DNA from: Synechococcaceae cyanobacterium RL_1_2
Lineage (GTDB): Bacteria; Cyanobacteriota; Cyanobacteriia; Cyanobacteriales; JAAUPO01
Length of the DNA: 8,549 nt
Direction of reading: 5' to 3'
Assembly: GCA_012033095.1 (NCBI GenBank)
Contig: JAAUPO010000065.1
Coordinates: 1 to 8,549 of the forward strand
Position numbers and translations under genes: made by a program. The notes below the pieces were generated by a model that searched no databases, was not told the origin of the DNA, and was given only the letters and a program-made list of their open reading frames with translations. Positions 1 to 5,905 of this stretch are shown here, in pieces (positions within the stretch are counted from its first letter, which is position 1; every line of letters starts with the position of its first letter).

Positions 1-458
1 AATTTGGTTAACAGCTTTTTTCCCATTTGCTCTAAAGACATTGGTTCCCATGAGCTATAGCTTTTTTGAATAATTATGGGAAACAAATATAGCAGTCCTA
101 ACTAGGTCATAACATCAAGATCCTTACTAGACTTGGCTTTCAATGTACTCAATTTCCACAAGCTATTTAGGATTGCTATAGAGCTAACCGTATTTTATCG
201 CAAGGAAAAACTATCCCACACTAAATTAAATTGACTATAAATTCCAATTTTACGTAAGTCCTGGAAGGAGGATTACACTGCTGTCGGATTTTGCCATCCG
301 CTGTATCTAATATATTTAAGATATGTTTAATATATATTTAAAAATTATTTCTGTTTATCAAGTTAAGTTACTACCCAGAAGACGATCAAAGCCTAGGGAT
401 TTAGGATGAAGTTAGGGTTTGTTTGATGGTGTCTCCTGATTGCGGTGAGGTGATCAAG
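1..458. other. Non-coding AT-rich upstream region
   Basis: No open reading frame with recognisable protein character is visible on either strand in this stretch before the deacetylase gene. It holds an imperfect inverted-repeat pair (88-105 and 163-180), a strong Shine-Dalgarno-like AAGGAGG (265-271) with no ordinary start codon behind it, a small hairpin CGGAT/ATCCG (285-300), and a very AT-rich patch (about 308-350) with two copies of ATATATTTAA-like sequence. The AT-rich patch could contain the promoter of the downstream gene, but I see no clear -35/-10 pair. No tRNA or other structured RNA was recognised. Confidence 0.6.
88..180. repeat. Imperfect terminal inverted repeat pair, possible MITE
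   Basis: TATAGCAGTCCTAA at 88-101 is matched in reverse complement by TTAGGATTGCTATA at 167-180, with 13 of 14 positions identical. The match continues inward (ACTAG against CTATT, read in opposite orientation) for about 17 of 19 positions in all. The two arms enclose about 60 bp of non-coding sequence, so the unit is about 93 bp and has no room for a transposase. Both outer ends are TA, which would fit the TA target duplication of IS630/Tc1-mariner-type elements, but the TA is also part of the repeat and so is not independent evidence. The inverted repeat is seen directly; calling it a miniature transposable element is inference. Confidence 0.4.
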
Positions 459-1390
459 ATGGGTCGGTGTTCTTCTGTGTCTGTAATTTACGACGATCGC
501 TTCATGCTCCATGAGGTGGGAACCTTTCACCCGGAAAAACCAGAAAGGTTAAAGGCCGTCACCACAGCCCTCCATCAAGTAGATTGGCGCGATCGCGTTC
601 AGTGGCTGAAACCGAGGGAGTTGGAGCAGCGTAATCCTCTGGAGTGGATTCGCCAAGTCCATGATGGAGAATACATTCAGCAGTTAGCCCATCTTACGGC
701 GGAGGGAGGAGGCCAGATCGATGGAGATACCCCGTCTCAGCCCATAGTTATAAAGTGGCCTTGTTGGCGGTAAATGCCTGGCTAGACGGAGTTGATCGGG
801 TGGTAGATGAGGGAGAACCCACTTTTGTGTTGGCTCGGCCTCCTGGCCACCATGCCACCCAATATACGGGCATGGGTTTTTGTTTGTTTAGTAATGCGGC
901 GATCGCGGCTACCTATGCCTTAAGTTTAGACTCGATTCGACGGGTGGCCATTCTGGATTGGGATGTACACCACGGCAATGGGACGGAAAATATTGTGCAG
1001 CATAACCCCCATATTATTTATTGCTCCTTACATCAATACCCCTGTTATCCCGGCACAGGAAAAGCTAGCTTTACGGGGGTATTTAATACCATTCTCAATA
1101 TTCCCATCGCCCCAGGTGCCGCCCGAGAACCATACAGTAAAGCCTTTGAGCAGCAAGTGATTCCTTTCATTGAAACCTTTAAACCGGATTTATTAATTGT
1201 GAGTGCGGGCTATGATGCCAACGAAGACGATCCCTTAGCTAGTATGAATCTCCAACCAGAGGATTACGGTTTGTTTACCGCCTATTGTCACCAATTATGC
1301 GATCGCGTTTTATTTGGTTTAGAAGGGGGCTATGATTTCCCCTCCCTAGGGCGATCGGTGGTGGAAACCCTCAAAGCCTGCTTAATCTAA
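459..1390 (+). CDS. Histone deacetylase family protein (AcuC/acetylpolyamine-type), frameshifted
   Basis: This is a zinc-dependent amidohydrolase of the arginase/deacetylase fold. Bacterial members remove acetyl groups from small acetylated amines or protein lysines; the substrate here is unknown. Family motifs are present in order, numbered on the restored protein: FHPEKPERL near the N-terminus, RPPGHHA with the His pair at 131-132, DWDVHHGNGT with likely zinc ligands D169 and H171, YPGTG, SAGYDANEDDPLA with the third likely ligand D258, and LEGGYD with the transition-state Tyr at 292. I chose ATG 459 because GAGGTG at 447-452 is a well-spaced ribosome site and because it gives about 310 residues, close to the usual size; ATG 426 or TTG 423 would add 11-12 residues. 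The frame breaks at the C run 730-733. Codons up to ACC 729-731 are in one frame and GTC 734 onward in another, and one extra C gives a smooth DTPVSAHSYKVAL. The protein is otherwise complete and probably cytoplasmic. Confidence 0.85.
730..733 (+). other. Frameshift site in the deacetylase gene (one C missing)
   Basis: The upstream frame reads DGDTP and then runs to a stop at 771-773. The downstream frame is open without interruption from 734 to 1390. Restoring a fifth C to the CCCC run joins the two frames with no loss or gain of family residues. The shift is about one third of the way into the gene, before all the catalytic motifs, so the sequence as written could not make an active enzyme. 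Confidence 0.8.
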
Positions 1391-1485
1391 ACCCGTAAGT
1401 AATACCAAATCTTGAAATCAGGATGACAGATTAAGATCTTAGGGCTGTGGGAAGTCCAAGTCCGACAATAATGTCAAAACTTAAT

Positions 1486-1542
1486 CTATCACTGCATCTA
1501 TCACTGCATTTTTTTGATTTAGGTTTTGGATTTAGGTTTTTG
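1486..1542. repeat. Two adjacent short tandem duplications (12 bp x2 and 13 bp x2)
   Basis: CTATCACTGCAT occurs twice head to tail at 1486-1497 and 1498-1509 with no mismatch. Six T residues later, GATTTAGGTTTTG (1516-1528) is followed directly by GATTTAGGTTTTTG (1529-1542), the second copy having one extra T. Both are seen directly. They look like independent slippage or local duplication events in a non-coding spacer; no function is implied. Confidence 0.8.
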
Positions 1543-1694
1543 AGTTGGGATCAAAACCCTCAGTTATAGTCACTTTAATTGAGTATGGGATGGGATGGAA
1601 TGAGATGTTTTTTTCCTGATATGGAATGCTTGCAGCTTTATTTGTTTCCCGTAATCATTCAAAAAGACTATAAAATATAGTTTCATTTCCCCCC

Positions 1695-1731
1695 AATCCT
1701 TTTGCTGTATCGATTTAAGGATTAAAAGGAT
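1695..1731. repeat. Overlapping inverted repeats after the YqeG-family gene
   Basis: AATCCTT (1695-1701) pairs with AAGGATT (1717-1723), leaving a 15-nt loop. Alternatively ATCCTTTT (1696-1703) pairs with AAAAGGAT (1724-1731). The structure lies 10-46 bases beyond the stop codon of the minus-strand gene, where a terminator might be expected, but the stem is AT-rich and no T tract follows it on the minus strand. It is recorded as a weak candidate only. Confidence 0.25.
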
Positions 1732-1740
1732 AACGTATTA

Positions 1741-2232
1741 TTAATCCCATTCAGCCCCTAGGGTTTTCGCTAGCCAAAATTCAAAGGAACGAATCCCAAA
1801 CAGACGGTTATGGCCCATGGGTTGTACTAGTACCGTAAACATTCCCAACCGATTACCCGCCACCACATCCGTAAACAGACGATCACCCACCATGGCCACC
1901 TGCTCAAACGGCAAATCCATTTCCTGGGCGGCGGCCTTCAGTTTGCGACGGGAGGGCTTACTCGCGCCTAGAAAATAGGGTAAATCCAACGCCTTCGCGA
2001 TCGAGCCGATGCGATCCTCACTTAAATTATTGCTAACTAGCCATATGGGAAAATGGCTTTTCATGGAATCTGACCATTGCAACAGTTCCGGTGGGGTCGC
2101 TCTTACCCCAAAAGGCACAAGGGTTTCGTCCACATCCAAAATCAACCCCGCCACCCCGTTGGTTTTGAGTATGTCTGGGGTTAAACCTAAAATGTTATCC
2201 CCAAGGACGAGGCTAGGTTGTAGCAATTTCAT
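1741..2232 (-). CDS. YqeG-family HAD phosphatase (HAD superfamily IIIA-like)
   Basis: This predicted soluble phosphohydrolase of the haloacid dehalogenase superfamily has about 163 residues, close to the size of YqeG proteins. The HAD signatures are complete: LDVDETL with nucleophile D33 and acid/base D35, the serine of VSNN (S67) as motif II, the lysine of SKPS (K92) as motif III, and MVGDRLFTDVVAGN with D117 and D122 as motif IV. The physiological substrate of this family in cyanobacteria is not established; related YqeG/GEP4 proteins include phosphatidylglycerophosphate phosphatases. I chose ATG at 2232, giving MKLLQPSLVLGDNILGL, because this matches how the family begins and it lies four bases after the stop of the methyltransferase gene. 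An in-frame ATG at 2280 would add 16 residues and overlap that gene by 44 bases; neither start has a clear ribosome site. The tight spacing suggests a two-gene transcript. No frameshift is present. Confidence 0.8.
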   Translation of the reverse strand: MKLLQPSLVLGDNILGLTPDILKTNGVAGLILDVDETLVPFGVRATPPELLQWSDSMKSHFPIWLVSNNLSEDRIGSIAKALDLPYFLGASKPSRRKLKAAAQEMDLPFEQVAMVGDRLFTDVVAGNRLGMFTVLVQPMGHNRLFGIRSFEFWLAKTLGAEWD

Positions 2233-2236
2233 AGGG

Positions 2237-2863
2237 TTAGGGTTTTTGAACTTGAATAACTTGGACACTTCCACCGGCATGAAGCTGATGTTTAACTACA
2301 GTAAAGCCAATGGGGGTTAATTGCTCACCTAAATCGGTTTTGAGGAGTTGCCAAGCTGTTTCCGTTTCAAATAACGCTAAAAATAGGGCTAAACCAGGAA
2401 AATAAATGGGGTTGTGGGGTTGGTGAAAATCAACGATCACGAATAAACCTTGGGGCTTAAGTACTCGAAATACTTCTTTAAAAATACTTTGGAGTTGGTC
2501 TGGGGTCATTTCATGCATAGCGGCACTACTATGCACCAGATCAAAACTTTGATCCGGTAACTCCATCACTTCCGCTCTACTTTGAACGTAGGTGGCTTGG
2601 GGTACTCTGCTTTGGGCCCGTTGTAGGGCGATCGGGGATAAATCCAATCCTGTAACTTGTGCGGAATATTGGGCTAACACTTGGGTGGTTTGGCCCGCCC
2701 CACAACATAAATCTAAAACCTTAGTGTCCCGGTTAATGGTTAAACCCTCTAGGGGTAAATGGCGAAATCGGTTTTCCCCTCCCACTGCGATCGTGGCTAG
2801 CTTAGAAATACCATCGTAAAGCCATTCATAACGGTAGCTGAGGGGCCGCAGGAAGGTTGCCAT
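2237..2863 (-). CDS. Class I SAM-dependent methyltransferase
   Basis: A 208-residue soluble methyltransferase of the Rossmann-fold class I type (Methyltransf_11/UbiE-like). Motif I is VLDLCCGAG at residues 49-57, and the acidic residue that binds the SAM ribose is D74 in TGLDLS. The later strands are FDLVHSSAAMHEM (motif II region) and the RVLKPQGLFVIVDFHQP segment typical of the fold. The substrate cannot be read from the sequence. It resembles quinone-type C-methyltransferases, but the N-terminus YRYEWLYDGISKLATIAVGG and the short C-terminus suggest a separate small-molecule enzyme, so I do not assign menG/ubiE. It is the first gene of a likely two-gene minus-strand unit with the YqeG-family phosphatase, and it is divergent from hemH. 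The ATG at 2863 has no evident Shine-Dalgarno sequence. The reading frame is intact. Confidence 0.8.
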   Translation of the reverse strand: MATFLRPLSYRYEWLYDGISKLATIAVGGENRFRHLPLEGLTINRDTKVLDLCCGAGQTTQVLAQYSAQVTGLDLSPIALQRAQSRVPQATYVQSRAEVMELPDQSFDLVHSSAAMHEMTPDQLQSIFKEVFRVLKPQGLFVIVDFHQPHNPIYFPGLALFLALFETETAWQLLKTDLGEQLTPIGFTVVKHQLHAGGSVQVIQVQKP

Positions 2864-3038
2864 AAATTGTGCTGGTGGGGTGAAGTAGAATGTAGGTGAA
2901 AGGGGAAGATTAATGCAAAAATTATCGAAACATTAAAGAATCAAGAAAAAGAAAATCAAACCTTAGGAAATCTTGTTACAATTATTAAATCAATTAAATG
3001 ATTCAACACAGTAGAACACTAATCTAAACATAAAGACT
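2864..3038. promoter_or_regulatory. Divergent intergenic region between methyltransferase gene and hemH
   Basis: This 175-bp spacer must carry start signals for both directions unless the genes are read from elsewhere. On the minus strand GATAAT (complement of 2921-2926) is a good -10-like hexamer, with only a poor T-rich -35 about 17 bases upstream. On the plus strand TTGTTA (2973-2978) is followed 16 bases later by TAAATG (2995-3000), a weak pair about 40 bases before the hemH start. Neither gene has a clear ribosome site. No operator repeat was recognised, so the promoter positions are inference. Confidence 0.3.
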
Positions 3039-4200
3039 ATGGGTCGTGTAGGGGTATTACTGCTCAATCTCGGTGGGCCAGAAAAATTAGAAGATGTTCG
3101 GCCTTTTTTGTTCAATCTCTTCTCAGATCCAGAAATTATTCGCTTACCCATTCCCGCGTTTCAGAAGCCCCTAGCCTGGTTTATCTCGACCCTCAGAGCG
3201 AAGAAGTCCCAGGACAATTATAAAGAAATTGGCGGTGGTTCCCCCCTACTGAAAATTACCCAAGAACAGGCCGATGCTCTACGCCATAGTTTTCAAGTTA
3301 AGGACGAGGCCATTGATGTTTATATTGGGATGCGCTATTGGAACCCCTTCACCGAAGAAGCGATCGCCCAAATTAAACGCGATCGCATCAACAAATTAGT
3401 AGTATTACCCCTCTATCCCCATTTCTCCATTAGCACCAGTGGCTCCAGCTTCCGTGTGATCGAAAAAATGTGGCAGGAAGATGCGGAACTACGGCAGATC
3501 GACTATACCCTGATCCCCTCCTGGCACGATCATCCCACCTATATTGACTCCATGGCGAAACTCATCGCCGATAAGTTAACACAATGCCCTAACCCCGAAA
3601 AAGTACATATCTTTTTCAGCGCCCATGGTGTGCCCCAAAGTTACGTAGATGAAGCCGGAGACCCCTACCAAGAGCATATTGAGCAATGTACCCGGCTAAT
3701 TATGCAAAAGCTTAATCATAGTAATGACCATACCCTAGCCTATCAAAGTAAAGTGGGGCCGGTAGAATGGCTTAAACCCTATACCGATGAAGCATTGATC
3801 GAATTAGGCCGAAAGCATTAAAGACATTTTAATGGTGCCCATCAGTTTCGTCTCAGAACATATCGAAACCCTACAAGAAATTGATATTGAATATCGGGAA
3901 GTCGCGGAGGAAGCGGGCATTACTAATTTTAATCGTGTCCCTGCCCCCAACACCGATGAGCTATTCATCCAAGCCCTAACCGAATTGGTAGAAGATTCCC
4001 TAGAAGCTCCGCCCTGTACCTTCGATCGCGTGCAGCATCCGAAGAAAAATATGAAAATGTATCCCCAAGAACGATGGCAATGGGGCCTTACCCCGATCGC
4101 AGAAGTGTGGAATGGTCGGTTTGCCATGTTAGGATTTTTAGCCTTACTAGCAGAGATGGTGAGTGGCCGGGGCCCTCTTCACTTTGTTGGCTTAATGTAA
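3039..4200 (+). CDS. hemH: Ferrochelatase with C-terminal chlorophyll-a/b-binding domain, frameshifted
   Basis: Ferrochelatase inserts Fe2+ into protoporphyrin IX, the last step of haem b synthesis; in cyanobacteria it is membrane-associated. The N-terminus [13 protein letters not shown], the [16 protein letters not shown] segment, SAHGVP with catalytic His 196, and [11 protein letters not shown] with conserved Glu 243 are all present. A linker containing [14 protein letters not shown] leads to a C-terminal transmembrane segment with the chlorophyll-binding signature [12 protein letters not shown] starting near residue 356. This HLIP-like tail is typical of cyanobacterial and plastid ferrochelatases. 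The frame breaks at 3811-3816, with a stop at 3819-3821 and [18 protein letters not shown] continuing in another frame. Adding two bases gives [17 protein letters not shown] and 387 residues, a normal length for the cyanobacterial enzyme. ATG 3039 gives the canonical N-terminus. The break is inside the catalytic domain, so an authentic mutation should abolish function. The MBOAT gene begins 32 bp downstream. Confidence 0.92.
3811..3816 (+). other. Frameshift site in hemH (two bases missing or one extra)
   Basis: Codons read CGA AAG CAT TAA in the upstream frame, while ATT AAA GAC ATT TTA ATG GTG CCC continues the protein in the next frame. A net loss of two bases (for example GGGC read as GC) restores the glycine expected in the family's K-G-[IV]-K-D segment; a single-base insertion would explain the frame but would delete that glycine. 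I therefore favour the two-base loss. Confidence 0.75.
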
Positions 4201-4232
4201 TCCATAATCCAATCTTGGCGGCGATTTAGTTC

Positions 4233-5758
4233 ATGACGTTTGTCTCCCTGGTGTATGGGGCATTTATTGTCCTGAGTTTAATAATTTATTGGGGGGTAAC
4301 TCGTTATTATCCCCAGTTGCGGATCTGGCTGTTACTCGGCAGTAGCATTGCCTTTTACTATTTTCTTCAGGCGGAATATATTCCCCTGTTATTAATAGGG
4401 GCTTTGATTAACTGGTGGTTTGGCAAAATGATCGCCAAGCAATACCAAGCCAGGGATAGTTACCGAGATAAAATCGCCAAAAACACAGAATATTGGCAGG
4501 AACTACAGGATTTTTGGAATGGTCAATCCACCCAAATTCTGACCTTTGGCATTTTACTAAACGTTACCCTCTTACTATTGTTTAAATATGTCCCCTTTGG
4601 CCTCCAGACCATCAATGATCTGGTGGGTGTGCCGTGGGCCCAAACAGGGGCGATGTGGGTGGATCAAAATTGGTGGTGCCCCTGGGTATTTCCTTTTTTA
4701 CGTTTGAAAATATTGCCTATCTCATCGACGTGTACCGGGGAGCTCCGGCCAGCAAAAATGCCATCAACTACATCAGCTATAAATTATTTTTTCCGAAGTT
4801 AATTTCTGGCCCCATTACCCGCTACCACTCCTTTGTGAATGAAGTTGGTGGGGTGAAGTTTCCCTCGATCGCGCACTGGAGTGAAGGTTTATGGTTAATT
4901 GCGTTTGGGGCTGTAAAAAAGGTTTTAATTGCCGATCGCTTAGGGATCTTAGTCGAGTTAGCCTTTAGCAACATCGAACGGGCCGGCAGCGGGGATCTGT
5001 TGGTTGCCACCATTGCCTATGGTTTACAGCTATACCTAGATTTTAGTGGTTATGTGGATATGGCCCGGGGCACTGCCAAATTATTTGCCATTGATTTACC
5101 CCAAAATTTTGATTTTCCCTACTTCAGTGAGAGTTTATCGGTCTTTTGGCGACGGTGGCATATTACCCTAGGGGATTGGTTACGGAATTATCTTTACTTT
5201 CCCCTGGGTGGCTCCCGTCAAGGATTAGTTAAAACTTGCCTCAATCTGTTTACCGTTATGGCGATCGCGGGGATTTGGCATGGGGCTTCCTGGGGTTACA
5301 TTTTATGGGGGGTCATCCATGGTGTGGGCCTAATTCTCCATCGTTTGACCAAAGAACTGAGCGATCGTTATCGATGGTTAGAACGGTGGTGGCAATCCGT
5401 GGGGGGAATAATATGCGGATGGCTCTTAACCCAAGGGTTAGTGTTTTTAGCATGGATTCCTTTCCGGCTACCGAATCTACAGGAATCAACCTTAGTGTAT
5501 AGCCACCTATGGAACTACGGCGGCGATGTTCAGTTTGTAGAAAAAGTCTATGGCGAAGGCTTAGGGCTCGAAAGGGAATATGTAATTTTGTTGATGATTA
5601 TGGTGATAGCGTTGATGGGATTAAGCTATCTAGTTAGAAAGATTTGGCAGCTACGCCTTAATTGGCCCGTACAGTTGATCCTGGTGCCCATCGTCCTATA
5701 TTGCGTATGGCTATTCGCGCCGGAGGGGGATTTACCCTATATCTATTTCGATTTTTAA
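4233..5758 (+). CDS. MBOAT family (AlgI/DltB-like) membrane O-acyltransferase, frameshifted
   Basis: This is a polytopic inner-membrane acyltransferase of the AlgI branch, in which members move acyl, usually acetyl, groups to an extracytoplasmic polysaccharide or lipid. The N-terminal third has several hydrophobic helices (VYGAFIVLSLIIYWGV, WLLLGSSIAFYYF, ILTFGILLNVTLLLLF). The family core follows: GISFFTFENIAYLIDVYRG, KLISGPITRY, LYLDFSGYVDMARG, FWRRWHITLGDWLRNYLYFP and GIWHGASWGYILWG, in which H350 is the expected catalytic histidine; H310 is also conserved. Hydrophobic helices continue to the end. The frame changes at 4672-4673; one added G gives DQNWVVPLGISFF and a 508-residue protein of usual size. 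ATG 4233 has only a weak ribosome site, and the 32-bp gap suggests read-through from hemH. No SGNH/AlgX-type partner gene is in the window, so the acceptor is unknown; algI is not assigned because cyanobacteria have several paralogues. Confidence 0.87.
4672..4673 (+). other. Frameshift site in the MBOAT gene (one G missing)
   Basis: The upstream frame reads DQNWWCPW and ends at a stop at 4800-4802. The downstream frame reads VVPLGISFF and stays open to 5758. Reading TTGG at 4670-4673 as TTGGG joins the two with no missing residues. The shift lies before every conserved MBOAT motif with catalytic residues. Confidence 0.78.
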
Positions 5759-5905
5759 GTAATAACCTAATCCTCCCGTGGAGTTAGATACAATAATCAT
5801 GAATGGTTATTAAAAGATAGGTGACATCGGTTTATTAGGGTTAAGGTTAGGGCAAAGACAATAGTTTTTGCTTGTGATCAGTTTTAGAGAACGGATACGC
5901 AATTG
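5759..5905. other. Spacer with a small AT-rich hairpin upstream of the diguanylate cyclase gene
   Basis: This gap of nearly 150 bases has no gene. AATAATCAT (5792-5800) and ATGGTTATT (5803-5811) form an inverted repeat with a two-base loop and one wobble pair, starting 33 bases after the MBOAT stop and followed by AAAAG. It is too AT-rich and lacks the T tract for a confident terminator; it could equally be a binding site. TTAGGGTTAAGGTTAGGG at 5835-5852 is a short run of three related hexamers. AGAACGGA (5887-5894) is the only purine-rich stretch before the start codons and is a weak ribosome site. Confidence 0.4.

Larger units (their letters stand above)
1391..1740. other. Non-coding spacer between convergent genes
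   Basis: No gene is visible on either strand in these 350 bases, which lie between the ends of the deacetylase gene and the minus-strand YqeG-family gene. The region contains a perfect 10-bp palindrome TAAGATCTTA (1432-1441), two short tandem duplications (1486-1542), a G-rich run of GGGAT/GGAAT-like steps around 1585-1605, and a weak inverted repeat AATCCTT/AAGGATT at 1695-1723. No classic GC-rich hairpin with a T tract was found for either gene. Confidence 0.6.

Noticed and set aside
3804..4127. A 107-codon open frame on the minus strand across hemH, and similar frames at 2009-2320 (+), 2592-2819 (+), 4822-5013 (-), 5236-5502 (+) and 7198-7422 (-)
   Set aside because: All lie opposite or out of frame within well-supported genes and their translations have no recognisable domain or motif.
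3832..4200. A separate small gene encoding an HLIP-like protein after hemH
   Set aside because: Its translation begins with [14 protein letters not shown], which is ferrochelatase catalytic-domain sequence and not the start of an independent chlorophyll-binding protein.
5792..5811. Hairpin after the MBOAT gene as a rho-independent terminator
   Set aside because: The stem is almost entirely A-T pairs and is followed by AAAAG, not a T tract.
5835..5852. TTAGGGTTAAGGTTAGGG as a telomere-like repeat or a Pho-box-type operator
   Set aside because: Only three related hexamers occur, with 6-base spacing; the cyanobacterial Pho box has 8-base units repeated every 11 bases. Chance is sufficient.
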